Counted from the first letter of the stretch, positions 47,506 to 56,706 are shown. The stretch is DNA of 64,000 nt from Streptomyces sp. NBC_01214 (GCF_026340975.1 NZ_JAPEOS010000001.1:4187001-4251000), one strand, 5' to 3'. A program made the numbers and translations. The notes: generated from the letters alone by a model not told the origin.

Positions 47506-47796
47506 ATGACCGCACAGCCGATTCACCGGCACGAGCCCGAGCGGGTCCCGCGCAATGCGAGGGGCATCGCCGACGCGCTGACGCCGGAGGCCGCGAAGGA
47601 GTTCTACGCCGAACTCCTGGCCGCCCGGCCCGAGGAGGCGAAGGGCGTACTGCTGCGCTGGTGGGGTCGTGCGATGCTCGAATCCGATCCGGGCCGGCAG
47701 CGCCGGGTCGAGGCCGCACTCGCGGGGACGATTCCTACGATCGGCGTGCAGGACATGCTCGACCGGCGACGGGCGGCGGGACTGCCCGTTGAGTGA
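47506..47796 (+). CDS. Antitoxin-like small protein
   Basis: A 96-residue hydrophilic helical protein (TPEAAKEFYAELLAARPEEA, GVLLRWWGRAML) with no membrane segment. It overlaps the next small gene by 8 bp. Size, charge and gene order (small helical protein first, toxin-like protein second) fit a type II toxin-antitoxin module, but no known antitoxin motif was recognised. Confidence 0.5.
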   Translation: MTAQPIHRHEPERVPRNARGIADALTPEAAKEFYAELLAARPEEAKGVLLRWWGRAMLESDPGRQRRVEAALAGTIPTIGVQDMLDRRRAAGLPVE

Positions 47797-48085
47797 GGCC
47801 TTCGACGACGGCTCGGAGGGCTTGCCGTGCGTGTTGTCCGAGGACGTCACCGCCTTCATGGTCGATCCGACGCTGCCGCCCTGGGCCATCGGCCCGATCG
47901 TGGCCGCGATGGTGGAGATCGGTGAGACCCGAGGACTCGTCGCCGCAAGCACAGCGGCGAAAGACTGGCCGGAATGCCGGCTCCTGCCGCTCGGCGAAGA
48001 CGGGGCGCTGGGCATCGTCGAGTACGTGATCGCCAAGGACGCGGTCCCACCCCGGGTGATCGTCACCCGCATCTTGCTGTACTGA
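47789..48085 (+). CDS. Toxin-like partner protein
   Basis: A 98-residue soluble protein. A TTG start at 47789 overlaps the previous gene. It runs LSEDVTAFMVDPTLPPWAIG to GEDGALGIVEYVIAKDAVPP and ends IVTRILLY, a strand-rich ending reminiscent of ParE/RelE-like toxins, though catalytic residues cannot be named. A terminator hairpin follows at 48098. It is usually seen with the preceding gene type (inference). Confidence 0.45.
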   Translation: MSEAFDDGSEGLPCVLSEDVTAFMVDPTLPPWAIGPIVAAMVEIGETRGLVAASTAAKDWPECRLLPLGEDGALGIVEYVIAKDAVPPRVIVTRILLY

Positions 48086-48097
48086 ACGACCTCGCGG

Positions 48098-48122
48098 GGC
48101 CCGGCCGACGACGCGCCGGGCC
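48098..48122 (+). terminator. Terminator after the toxin-antitoxin-like pair
   Basis: A perfect 8-bp stem, GGCCCGGC with GCCGGGCC, and a 9-nt loop begin 12 bp after the stop. Confidence 0.65.
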
Positions 48123-48362
48123 GGTCTCCTCCGCCTCGTGAGGATCGGGCCACCTTCGCCGGTGACCCGGTCGTGGTCGATCAGCAGCCCGGCGGCTCCG
48201 TACCGCAGACCGCCGAGTAGAGCGAGTACCAGGTCGAGAGAACCTGACGCAGTGGCTCCCGCGAACCTGCGGATGTCCGCCCTCGCCTCCCTCGGGGCAG
48301 CCCCAAGACGCTTTCCCGAAGCGGGAGTTCCGGCACCCGCGCCCCCCTATAGTGCGGAAACC

Positions 48363-48656
48363 ATGACGGCACTCTCATCCTTCACCTTCGTGCGCCACCT
48401 CGACGGGCTCCGCTACCACTTCGAGCGGGACGGCGAGCGCAACGGCCGCCCCGCCTTCCGCCGGACGGACGGGAAGGTGTGGTGCGTCTGGTCGCCGACC
48501 GACGGCTGGCACTGCGAGGTCTCCGACGGCCTCGTCACCGCCCGTCCCCTGGACGGTCACGCCGACGAGCCCGAACCCCCGGCCACCGTCTGGCGCAGCT
48601 TCAAGAACGACCGCTCGTACCTCTATGACCTCCGGACCCCCGACCCCGCAGCGTGA
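48363..48656 (+). CDS. Hypothetical 97-residue protein
   Basis: A small soluble protein rich in aromatic and charged residues (FTFVRHLDGLRYHFERDGER, KVWCVWSPTDGWHCEV). A possible -10 TATAGT lies 9 bp before the ATG, which suggests near-leaderless transcription. Two cysteines may bind metal or pair. No family was recognised. Confidence 0.65.
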   Translation: MTALSSFTFVRHLDGLRYHFERDGERNGRPAFRRTDGKVWCVWSPTDGWHCEVSDGLVTARPLDGHADEPEPPATVWRSFKNDRSYLYDLRTPDPAA

Positions 48657-48826
48657 TCTGCCGGACAGCGCCCGCCGGGCCACCCCGTGCGCCCCGGCCC
48701 CCGACGCCCCGGTGGGGCTGCGCCGTACGGATGGACTCGGGCCGTACGGCGGCCGGTACGGGGTCCCACCGCGCAGGGCGGCCTACCTTCGCACTGCTCG
48801 ACCACCTTCCACGAAAGGCAGTACCC

Positions 48827-49168
48827 GTGCGATCGATCCGTTGCGTCCTGACCGCTCTCGCCGCCGGTGGCATCCTTTTGGCGGGCGTATCCGCCGCCTC
48901 CGCCGCATCCGCTGCCTCCGCCGACGACGCCTTCACCGTCTACGCGCCGGTCAGCAACACGTACTCGATCGTCTTCGGCGACCTGAGCCAGGTGGCCGGT
49001 GACGACGTCTTCAACGCCGGCCACGACAACACCGTCGGCTCCCACAACGGTGCGGCGCCGGCCGGTGACATCGGCATGACCGCCCTCCCCGGGACCCAGG
49101 TCCTGAGCAACGAGGCCCTGATGCAGCGTGCCGCCGGCCAGTGGACCGGCAAGGTCATCGGCAAGTAG
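48827..49168 (+). CDS. Small secreted protein
   Basis: A 113-residue exported protein. The signal peptide is RSIRCVLTALAAGGILLAGV with Ala/Ser-rich cleavage region (AASAASAASA). The mature part (FTVYAPVSNTYSIVFGDLSQ, DVFNAGHDNTVGSHNG) has no cysteine and no known domain. The GTG at 48827 has AAAGG 7 nt upstream. It may be a surface or extracellular structural peptide. Confidence 0.7.
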   Translation: MRSIRCVLTALAAGGILLAGVSAASAASAASADDAFTVYAPVSNTYSIVFGDLSQVAGDDVFNAGHDNTVGSHNGAAPAGDIGMTALPGTQVLSNEALMQRAAGQWTGKVIGK

Positions 49169-49299
49169 TACTGACGGAGATCGCCCATTCCTGGCGTGCG
49201 CCATTCCTCGGCAGGTGCGTCGGAGGCTGCGAACGCCCGCAGGTGAAACTGAGCTGACCCTGAACCCGCGAGCCATTGCAGCCGGTTGTCCTGCGCGGC

Positions 49300-50251
49300 A
49301 AGACCGACGCGGGCCATCAAGCGGGCCAAATCGTTCGCACAGGCGGGCTGGCGTCGTGCATCGTGGCCGATAGGCGGGCGGCGCTGTTGACACGCGGCGC
49401 ATTCCGCAGGGTGAGCGCAGACGTCCGTGTACCGGCTTGGGCAGACGGGCCCCATAGGCCAACGCGCCGTGAATCGGCGCAACGGACTGCACCGGACGCA
49501 GGTTGCCTCCGGACGATCGCGACAGCTGCGGCATACCGGCCGCTCAGACCGTGCGCGGAGGCACGGCCGCTCGCGTCCCCAGCGTGAGCACGTCGCCACG
49601 AGGCGGGGCTCGCAGGTGGCGCACCAATCCGGCTGTCCGTCCCGGGCCCGGGCCTCCGCATTCGCGCTTGGGGTAGCGGTAACAGCTGGCGCGTACGGGG
49701 CCGATGTCTGTCCTGGCCTTGGTGGGGCGCAGTTCGCCACCGCTTGCGCACCGGCGTGTGGGGCGGGCGTAGCAGTGGGAGCACCGCGGCTCGCCGCTCG
49801 GCCCCGTGCGTCTCCAGCCCCGTCAGCAAGCGGAACATGGCTGCGGGCAGCATGGGGCTGCCGCTGGTCAAGGCGTCCGGGTGGCGCTGGATGTGCTGGT
49901 GGAGCCAGAACGGTGCCTTCTGCGGCGCCACCCGATCGACCATGCCGAGCAGTGCCGTCGGCGTCCCGGTGGGAACCTGCGGTGCCGGCAGGAGGTCTTG
50001 CGCACGGCCTGTTGGACGACGGTCACCTCGATCAACTCCTGGCCGCCGCAACCGAGGATGTCGCACAGCGCGGGATGGCTTCCTGGCGCGAAAAGCGGCC
50101 GAACCTCCGTTACCCACTGGTGGACGACAGGAACGACCCGGTCCAACTCCGGGACGGTCAGCGCGGTGCGGCGCTTGGGTGGTCCACCGCGCGAGCATCG
50201 CTCGAACGCTGCCGGGGCCGGGTCGAGGAAGGTCGCGCCGTCGACGAGCAT
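49300..50251 (-). pseudogene. Decayed tyrosine recombinase / CxxC-repeat protein region
   Basis: Minus-strand fragments join into a broken recombinase locus. VDGATFLDPAPAAFE (from 50251) is the N-terminus of an actinomycete tyrosine recombinase. It is fused at once to GGPPKRRTALTVPELDRVVP and WVTEVRPLFAPGSHPA, a segment from its middle, so about 200 residues are missing. Further on, in shifted frames, come Cys-rich repeats: CSHCYARPTRRCASGGELRP, SCYRYPKREC, CATCEPRLVATCSRWGRERP, CRSCRDRPEATCVRCS and AECAACQQRRPPIG, the pattern of a zinc-ribbon-rich partner protein. Frameshifts and the missing catalytic Arg/His/Tyr region make it inactive. Confidence 0.7.
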
Positions 50252-50394
50252 CAGTCTCGCCGCGCCCAGTCGTACCGGTAGTTCCCGGGCGCGGCCCCAC
50301 CTTCCGGGCGGGGTGGCGGCCCGTTCCCGTCCTCCGGGGCGGGGGTCCGGCATCTGTGACTGCGGCAGATCGGCCATTTCCCAAAGAAGTTCTG

Positions 50395-50408
50395 CAAAAA
50401 TACTTTTG
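50395..50408. promoter_or_regulatory. Likely operator of the ArsR/MFS operon
   Basis: CAAAA-atac-TTTTG inverted repeat, the AT-richest sequence nearby, 32 bp before the ArsR start. Placed as an autoregulatory ArsR site. Confidence 0.5.
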
Positions 50409-50439
50409 GAAAGCTCCTGAGGGGCCCTAGCCTCCCTGC

Positions 50440-51156
50440 ATGGTCAGCGAAGAGCAGAGACGCGTACTCGACCCCGAGCGGGACGCCGCAGCCCTGAAGG
50501 CCCTCACGCACCCGTTGCGCATCCGGCTGCTCGGGCTGTTGCGGCAGGACGGCCCGGCCACCGCGAGCGAGCTCGGGGTCAGCACCGGCGAGTCGTCCGC
50601 TTCCACCAGCTATCACCTGCGGGTCCTGGCGAAGTACGCGTTCGTCGCCGAGGCCGAGCACCGCGACGGCCGGGAGCGACGCTGGCGGGCGGTGCACTCT
50701 GTGACCGCCTGGAGCAACGAGGCGATGGAATCCTCCCCGGGCAGCCGCGCCTTGCTCAGCCTGTCCCGCAGGGCTCAGATCGAGCACCTGGAGGCTTCTC
50801 TCGTCCGGCACGAGGCAGACGTCGCCGACGGACGGATGCCGCAGGAGTGGGTGGGGCCCTCCGGGATCAGTGACCTGATGCCCCGTCTGACACCCGAGTC
50901 GCTCACCGAACTCCGGGAGGCGTTCGACCTCAAGCTCGAAGAACTGACCGCCCGCGACGCAGGGGATGCCCGCGCGGCGCAGGTCGTCCTCCTCATGGCA
51001 GGGCTGGCCCTCGCGCCACGTGACCCCGCCGCGGAGCCGCACGTCCAGGGCACCACATCGGCATCGGCATCGGCATCGGCATCGGCACCGACGCCGACGC
51101 CCACGTCCACGTCCACGTCCACGGCGACGCCGGCGGACGCCGAGGACCCGTCATGA
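50440..51156 (+). CDS. ArsR-family regulator with repetitive tail
   Basis: A 238-residue regulator. The winged HTH lies in residues 15-90 (ALTHPLRIRLLGLLRQDGPA, then SELGVSTGESSASTSYHLRV), wing AEHRDGRERRWRAV. The C-terminal 130 residues are helical, then an unusual tail of SASASASA and TPTPTSTSTST encoded by 6-bp microsatellites. It overlaps the MFS gene by 4 bp (ATGA), so it probably represses its own exporter operon. Confidence 0.85.
   Translation: MVSEEQRRVLDPERDAAALKALTHPLRIRLLGLLRQDGPATASELGVSTGESSASTSYHLRVLAKYAFVAEAEHRDGRERRWRAVHSVTAWSNEAMESSPGSRALLSLSRRAQIEHLEASLVRHEADVADGRMPQEWVGPSGISDLMPRLTPESLTELREAFDLKLEELTARDAGDARAAQVVLLMAGLALAPRDPAAEPHVQGTTSASASASASAPTPTPTSTSTSTATPADAEDPS
51056..51120 (+). 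repeat. Coding microsatellites in the ArsR tail
   Basis: CATCGG is repeated five times (51056-51085), then ACGTCC three times (51103-51120). Slippage keeps frame because units are 6 bp. Confidence 0.9.
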
Positions 51157-52514
51157 CCAGGCCGCTGGACACACCCACCGCACGCCGCCGCTACGTCACG
51201 GTCTGCGCGCTCTTCTGGCTGCCACTGGGTCTGAGCCTCGCCCCCCTGATCCTGCTGCTGACCGAGCGCGGCATGACCATGGCGACGATCGCGGGCCTGT
51301 TCGCCGCGCACTCGCTGACGGCCGCAGCACTGGAACTGCCCACCGGAGGACTGGCCGACGTCCTGGGACGCCGCGTCGTCCTGGTGGCCGCCGGCCTGCT
51401 GAACCTGACCGCCCTGGTCCTCGTAGGGCTCGGCTCCGCGCCCTGGCTGCTCGCGCTGGGCATGGTGCTGATGGGCGCCGGCCGCGCCCTGTCCAGCGGG
51501 CCGGCCGAAGCCTGGTACGTCGACACCGTCCACGCGGATTCCGGGCCCGACGCCGATCTGCGCCCCGGCCTGGCCGGCGGCTCCTCCGCGACCTCCGCCG
51601 CACTCGCCGGGGGAACCCTGCTCGGCGGCGCCCTTCCCTGGCTGCTCGGAGTCGGCCCCGACCTCGGTGCTCGGCTGACCGAAGCCTCGTCCGGGCTGGT
51701 AGTGCCCCTGTCCGTCCCGCTGTTGCTGGGCGCGGCGGTCGAGATCGCCTTCGTGCTGTACGTCTTGACCGCGCTGTCCGAGCCGCCCCGACCGCCGGCC
51801 GCCCTGCGCGGCGTACTCTGGGGCATCCCGGCCACCGTCGTGGACGGACTGCGTCTGGGCGGTCGGGACGCGCTGGTCCGCCGGGTGTTCCTCAGCGCGG
51901 GTGCGGCCGGCAGCGCGCTGGTCGCGATCGAACTGCTCGTGCCGGGACGTGCTGCGGCCGTCACGGGCGCGTCGGAGTCGGGGGCGGTGCTCTTCGCCGT
52001 ACTGGCCTGCGCTGGATTCATCTGCTCCGGTTTTGGCAGCCAGCTCGCGCCGCTGACCGCCCGACTGGCGGGCGGCGGTGAGCGTGCGGTCATGGTGAGC
52101 CTCGGCGCCGGAGCGAGCGGGCTGCTCCTGCTCGGCGCCACGGCGACGTCCACCGGAGCGGCCGCCCTGGTGCTCTCGGCCGCCGGCTACGGCCTGGTCT
52201 ACCTCGGACTCGGCGCGGCGGGACCGAACCAGAACGACATCCTGCACCGCCGTGTCACCCGTGCCGGCCGGGCCACCGCGCTGTCCGTCCAGTCCCTCGC
52301 CCTGCAACTGGTGGGAGCGCTCACCGGCCTGGTCATCGGGGCCCTGCGGCCAGGACCGGTGCCCTGGCTGCTGGGAGGTACCGCCCTGCTGGCGGGATCC
52401 CTCCTGTGGCTGCGCCGCAGCGGTCCCACACCGTCGACTCCGGAGGCGACGCTGCCGCAGCCACGCGCAGCTGGCCCCGCCGCGTCCCGAGGAGCCGCCC
52501 GGCGCGAGAACTGA
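51153..52514 (+). CDS. MFS transporter
   Basis: A 453-residue major facilitator protein with about 12 hydrophobic helices. The loop motif GGLADVLGRRVVLVAAGLLN and MVLMGAGRALSSGPAEAWYV (motif D/E-like) are visible. Unlike the two DHA2-like copies it is shorter and of a different subfamily. It follows ArsR with a 4-bp overlap; the pair probably forms a self-regulated export unit. The tail is Pro/Ala-rich. Confidence 0.88.
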   Translation: MTRPLDTPTARRRYVTVCALFWLPLGLSLAPLILLLTERGMTMATIAGLFAAHSLTAAALELPTGGLADVLGRRVVLVAAGLLNLTALVLVGLGSAPWLLALGMVLMGAGRALSSGPAEAWYVDTVHADSGPDADLRPGLAGGSSATSAALAGGTLLGGALPWLLGVGPDLGARLTEASSGLVVPLSVPLLLGAAVEIAFVLYVLTALSEPPRPPAALRGVLWGIPATVVDGLRLGGRDALVRRVFLSAGAAGSALVAIELLVPGRAAAVTGASESGAVLFAVLACAGFICSGFGSQLAPLTARLAGGGERAVMVSLGAGASGLLLLGATATSTGAAALVLSAAGYGLVYLGLGAAGPNQNDILHRRVTRAGRATALSVQSLALQLVGALTGLVIGALRPGPVPWLLGGTALLAGSLLWLRRSGPTPSTPEATLPQPRAAGPAASRGAARREN

Positions 52515-52660
52515 CCGGCAACGCCGGACCGGACCCGTCGCACGACCACATCAGGCCGGGGTCGAGGCCTCCTCCGTTCCCGCGTCGCCCGGACGGAGTG
52601 TGGTCAGGGCGCCGGCCCGGCGGCACACTGGAAGCCCACGCCCCCAGCGCCAGGAGTGAC

Positions 52661-53620
52661 GTGCCCGTCCCGATCATCATCGACTGCGATCCCGGACATG
52701 ACGACGCCCTCGCGATCATGCTGGCCGCCGGGGACCCGGCGGTGGACCTGCTGGCCGTCACCACGGTCGCGGGCAACCAGACCCTCGACAAGACCACGCT
52801 CAACGCCCGCCGGGTCTGCACGGTCGCCGGGATCACGGACGTCCCCGTCGCAGCCGGTTGCGACCGGCCGCTCGTCCAGCCGCTGGATGTGGCCGCCGAC
52901 GTGCACGGGGTCAGCGGACTGGACGGGCCGATGTTCCCGGCTCCCACCGTGGACGTGGTCCCGGAGCACGCCGTGGACCTCATCCACCGACTGCTGGCCG
53001 AGCACCCCGAGCCCGTCACCCTGGTTCCGACCGCGCCGCTGACCAACATCGCCCTGCTGCTGATGCGGTACCCCGAGGACGCCTCCCGCATCCGCGAGAT
53101 CGTCCTGATGGGCGGTTCGACGGAGCGCGGCAACCGGACCCCGGCCGCCGAGTTCAACGTCCTCACCGACCCGGAAGCCGCCGACATCGTCTTCCGCTCT
53201 GGGGTGCCGGTCACCATGTGCGGGCTCAACGTCACGCACCAGGCACTGGCCACCCCCGACGTGGTGGCCCGCTTCGTGGCCCTGGGTACGCCCCTCGGCC
53301 AGATCTGCGCGGACCTGCTGACCTATTTCGGGTCCACGTACCGCGAGTTGTGGGGGTTCTCCAGCCCACCGCTGCACGACCCCGTAGCAGTGGCCCGGGT
53401 CATCGATCCCGGGCTGGTGCACTGCGTGGACGCCCATGTCGCCGTGGAGTTGCACGGCCGGTACACGCGCGGCGCCACCGTGGTGGACCTGCACCGCTCC
53501 ACGGGCCGCCCGGACAACGCGCGCGTGGCCGTGACCCTGGAGACCGGTTCGTTCTGGGACCGGATGGTGGCCGCCGTCGCGGCCCTCGGCGTGCGCGCCC
53601 AAGGGCCGACGTCCTCCTGA
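52661..53620 (+). CDS. Nucleoside hydrolase (inosine/uridine-preferring type)
   Basis: A 319-residue enzyme that cleaves nucleosides to base and ribose. The calcium site DCDPGHDDALAI (residues 8-19) is intact. LMGGSTERGNRTPAAEFNVL carries the conserved Asn/Glu ribose-binding pocket, and LHDPVAVARVID supplies the last metal Asp. GTG start at 52661 after CAGGAG. It fits with purine salvage alongside the xdh operon elsewhere in the window, but is not linked to it. Confidence 0.93.
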   Translation: MPVPIIIDCDPGHDDALAIMLAAGDPAVDLLAVTTVAGNQTLDKTTLNARRVCTVAGITDVPVAAGCDRPLVQPLDVAADVHGVSGLDGPMFPAPTVDVVPEHAVDLIHRLLAEHPEPVTLVPTAPLTNIALLLMRYPEDASRIREIVLMGGSTERGNRTPAAEFNVLTDPEAADIVFRSGVPVTMCGLNVTHQALATPDVVARFVALGTPLGQICADLLTYFGSTYRELWGFSSPPLHDPVAVARVIDPGLVHCVDAHVAVELHGRYTRGATVVDLHRSTGRPDNARVAVTLETGSFWDRMVAAVAALGVRAQGPTSS

Positions 53621-53662
53621 CGGCTGGCCCCTCCCGGCCCCGACCGCCATCGTGGCGGTCGG

Positions 53663-55201
53663 TCAGCGCGGCAGCCGGGCGGAGTCCAGCAAGGCGTGCA
53701 ACCGTGCGCCCGCCAGCCCCGGGTTGGCCGCCGCGCCTTCGGCCGTCGCCGGGTCCTGGAGCAGCGTCTCCAGGGTGTCCGGGGAGAAGAGCGGGTTGGC
53801 CGCGGCCGCCCGGCGGACGTGCTCGTCCGGGTCCGTCAGCAGTTCCGCGGGAGCCCGTCCGGTCGGATCGGCGGCCGCCAGCGCCCGTACCTCCGGGTCC
53901 TCGTGCCCGAGCAGGTGGGCCAGCCCGGTCCGCGGCAACCGGGACTGCGCCAGCAGATGGGGGCGTTGGTCGGGGCGGGCGACGAAAGCCGCGAGGACGA
54001 TCGCGGCCGGGGCCAGCGGATGCCAGGAGGCCAGCCGGTGACGCACCTCCTCGTCCGGGTCCCGCGCCAGCCGTCGTACCAGGTCGGCGGGGAGCGCGGG
54101 GCAGCGGGCGGCCGCCAGGCGCAGCACCACCTCCTCGGACGTCGCGCACGCCCGGTACCAGTCCGGGTCCGGCGTCTCGTACGGTTCCAGGATCAGACAG
54201 CAACATTCGAGCGGGCCCTCGCCCATCTCGTGGTCGACGGCCTCGCACTGTGCCCGGGTGCGGGGGAGCGGCTGTACCCGCGTACGGGTGCGCACCCGTG
54301 CGTCGGGGTCCTCGGCGAGCTCCGCCCACAGTGCGGGATCGAGGTCGGCCCGGGCGGCGACGCGTACGCGGACCGCGGGGTCCACGTCACGGGCGAGCCG
54401 GACCAGGGCGTAGCGGGGCGTGTACGGGTTGCCGGCGAGGCACCACCGGCTCTCCGGATCGGCCAGGCAGGCCTCGACGACGGCGTCCGACAGCGCGTAG
54501 TTGTTGAGGATCGACCACCGATGGTGGCAGGCCCTTTCCGGAAGCTCCGCCTCCATGGCCGCGGGGTCCGCCGTCCGCACATGGTGTTCGGCGCGCGCCC
54601 GGACGTCTGGGTGGGGGTCGGCCAGCAGCGCGTTCCGCTGCTCGGGGGTGAGCCCTGACCAGAGGTCGGTCGCGAGGGCCCGCAGTGCGGGGTGTGCGTG
54701 CCCCAACATCCGGTGCCGGAAGGAAGGGGGCATCTGGTACGAGGACACGAGCTCCCACGCGATCTCGTTGGCCGTGAGGTGCCCGGATTCGCCGCCGTCC
54801 TCGGCGGTCAGCAGGAAGGCGAGGGCGTCGTCGGGCAGCGGCCGGGGCTGGCGCGGGCGCGGGCGGGGTCCCGAGGCGACCTGCGCGCGGACGAGGGAGT
54901 GGGGGTCCTCGACCAGACGGGCGCGCTGGGCCGGTGGGACGTGGGGGTTGCGGGCGAAGGACCGGCGCACCCCGGCGTCCGGATGCGCGATCGCCGCGTC
55001 CATGACCTCCTGGGGGAGGGAGCGCTGCTCGCACAGGATCCGCCGGGCCTCCCCGGCGGCAGGGTCCAGCAGTCGCAGCAGGACGTCGGCCGGGGCTCCC
55101 GCGTTGGCCGCGACCCCGCGCAACCACATGTCTTCCAGGGCAGCGGTGGAGTCGTGCACGGCCTTCGGGTTCGAGTGCGGCCCGGCGGGGTGGCGCTTCA
55201 C
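53663..55201 (-). CDS. Leucine-rich-variant / HEAT-like repeat protein
   Basis: A 512-residue all-helical repeat protein. More than ten repeats of about 24 residues are seen, such as AIAHPDAGVRRSFARNPHVP, LLADPHPDVRARAEHHV and RLARDPDEEVRHRLASWHPL (LRV pattern with D-P/x-P turns). Two Cys-containing stretches (LECCCLILEP, YRACATSEE) might hold an Fe-S or zinc site, as in LRV proteins. The ATG at 55201 overlaps the upstream membrane-protein gene by 4 bp. Function unknown; it may be an adaptor of the membrane protein. Confidence 0.8.
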   Translation of the reverse strand: MKRHPAGPHSNPKAVHDSTAALEDMWLRGVAANAGAPADVLLRLLDPAAGEARRILCEQRSLPQEVMDAAIAHPDAGVRRSFARNPHVPPAQRARLVEDPHSLVRAQVASGPRPRPRQPRPLPDDALAFLLTAEDGGESGHLTANEIAWELVSSYQMPPSFRHRMLGHAHPALRALATDLWSGLTPEQRNALLADPHPDVRARAEHHVRTADPAAMEAELPERACHHRWSILNNYALSDAVVEACLADPESRWCLAGNPYTPRYALVRLARDVDPAVRVRVAARADLDPALWAELAEDPDARVRTRTRVQPLPRTRAQCEAVDHEMGEGPLECCCLILEPYETPDPDWYRACATSEEVVLRLAAARCPALPADLVRRLARDPDEEVRHRLASWHPLAPAAIVLAAFVARPDQRPHLLAQSRLPRTGLAHLLGHEDPEVRALAAADPTGRAPAELLTDPDEHVRRAAAANPLFSPDTLETLLQDPATAEGAAANPGLAGARLHALLDSARLPR

Positions 55202-56001
55202 CGGTCACGGTCCCATCGCAGCGCGGCGAACGTGGCGGGGAACGCGATGAGTGCCCAGATGGCCACCGTCATGGCCGCTGCCGTCCAAGCGTCCCAGAGC
55301 GTGAGGGAGAAGTACGACACGACCATGGGTAGGACCACGATGGACAGGCCTTTCGCCCAGCCGAAGTCGACCCGTGGTGTGACGGGGCGCCCGGTGGCGT
55401 GGCAGCGGGCCCTGCGGGCACTGCCGAACGCGGCGATGAAGGCCAGCGCCGTCGTCCAGACGCAGATCAGCGTGAGCCCGACGTACATGGTGGCCTCGTC
55501 GGGCAGCCCGGGGAGCGTCTCGCTGGTTCCGCCCTGGCGCACGGAGACCTGGACGTCCCGCCAGGTGGTGACCTCCACCTCTCCGCCGGGCTTGACGAGA
55601 TGCGCCAGGTCGCCGTTCGAACGGAGATCGAACGGTCGATCGGCGGGAGTCGGAACGGGGGCCTGCAGCCGCACCCGGAAGACGTCCGCGCCCTTGGGGC
55701 CGCTCTTGGCGTCCTGAGCGGAGCGGACGGTGGCGCGGATCGTGCGCAGGCAGTCGTCCGTCCCGCGCACCGCCTCCGCCACCGCCTCCGCCTCCGCCAC
55801 CGCCTCCGCCTCCGCTTCGGCACACGGCCGGGCTCCCAGGAACGCCTCCTCCTCGGCTATCTGACCCGTGATCAGGCTGCCCACCGCAGTGGAGAGCCCC
55901 AGCAGTACCAGTCCCAGCAGTGTCCAGCCCAGCGCAAGCATCCGCTCGTGCCGGGCCCGGTACCGGGCCGCCTCCGGCTGTTCCGTCATGTCCAGTGCCA
56001 C
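55198..56001 (-). CDS. Membrane protein with Ala-Glu repeat
   Basis: A 267-residue protein. TM1 is LALGWTLLGLVLLGLSTAVG, then an extracytoplasmic region of about 100 residues, two TM helices near MYVGLTLICVWTTALAFIAAF, and two more near the end. The external part starts with an AEAEAVAEAEAV tract encoded by a hexamer/dodecamer microsatellite (about 55769-55816) between two Cys residues, so its length can vary. The GTG at 56001 has GGGGGAG upstream; the gene overlaps the LRV protein by 4 bp. Confidence 0.75.
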   Translation of the reverse strand: MALDMTEQPEAARYRARHERMLALGWTLLGLVLLGLSTAVGSLITGQIAEEEAFLGARPCAEAEAEAVAEAEAVAEAVRGTDDCLRTIRATVRSAQDAKSGPKGADVFRVRLQAPVPTPADRPFDLRSNGDLAHLVKPGGEVEVTTWRDVQVSVRQGGTSETLPGLPDEATMYVGLTLICVWTTALAFIAAFGSARRARCHATGRPVTPRVDFGWAKGLSIVVLPMVVSYFSLTLWDAWTAAAMTVAIWALIAFPATFAALRWDRDR

Positions 56002-56134
56002 GTCGGTCTCCCCCCGTTGTCGCGCCGTGGGTCCGTCGACCCACTTTTTTCCCCCTGCCCGAACCCCCGTTCGGTGGCAGCACCTCGTCAACGACCCTAC
56101 GCCGCTCCGCAGCACGCCCCGACCGTCGTGGGGC

Positions 56135-56491
56135 TCAGCCGAGATTGATGGTGCGGGCCACGAACGCCAGCGACAACCGGGTCCGAACCAGCTCTTCGGC
56201 AGTCGCGGCCTCGGGGGTCGAGGAGTTCTCCTCGACCGGGAAGAGGGGATCGGCTCCGGCCGACTCGTAGAGCGTGACCCATTCCAGGGCCGCTTCGACG
56301 GAAGCCTGTCGTCCTCCCCCGTGCCGGTCGCACGGACCGCCACCCGTCGCGATCGCGCAGGGCTTGCCCTTGGCGTTCAGTACCCGGCACCGCACCACTG
56401 GATCATGCGTGTGGCACAGACCCGACGGTCGCGCCTCGATCTGGCACCGCCCGCCCTGCTTCGTCGTCGCACGGCACTGATTCATGATCAT
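56135..56491 (-). CDS. Twin C-C-C-H zinc-binding-like protein
   Basis: A 118-residue protein. Two matching motifs of Cys-x8-Cys-x8/9-Cys-x2-His (QCRATTKQGGRCQ with SGLCHTH, and RCRVLNAKGKPC with GGPCDRH) resemble small zinc-finger-like domains of DUF5763-type proteins. The C-terminal 50 residues are helical. ATG 56491 is taken (also ATG at 56485); there is no strong ribosome site. Found alone; possibly phage-derived (inference). Confidence 0.7.
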   Translation of the reverse strand: MIMNQCRATTKQGGRCQIEARPSGLCHTHDPVVRCRVLNAKGKPCAIATGGGPCDRHGGGRQASVEAALEWVTLYESAGADPLFPVEENSSTPEAATAEELVRTRLSLAFVARTINLG

Positions 56492-56706
56492 GATCGCAAG
56501 GCTACTGGGCGCGCACCCGCTCCTCGCCGAGGCCCCCGGCCCCTGCCCCTGCCCCGGTCCGGCGGGGAGGCGCGACGCCGCGGACCTGGGCCGGTGAGGT
56601 GAACCCGTACGTCGGATGGCGGCGGGGCGGGTGGCAGCAGTGGCGGTCCGCCGGGGCGGACCCGAGGCTCTTTTCGGGAAACAAGAACGAGGAAGGGCAG
56701 CAGTCC

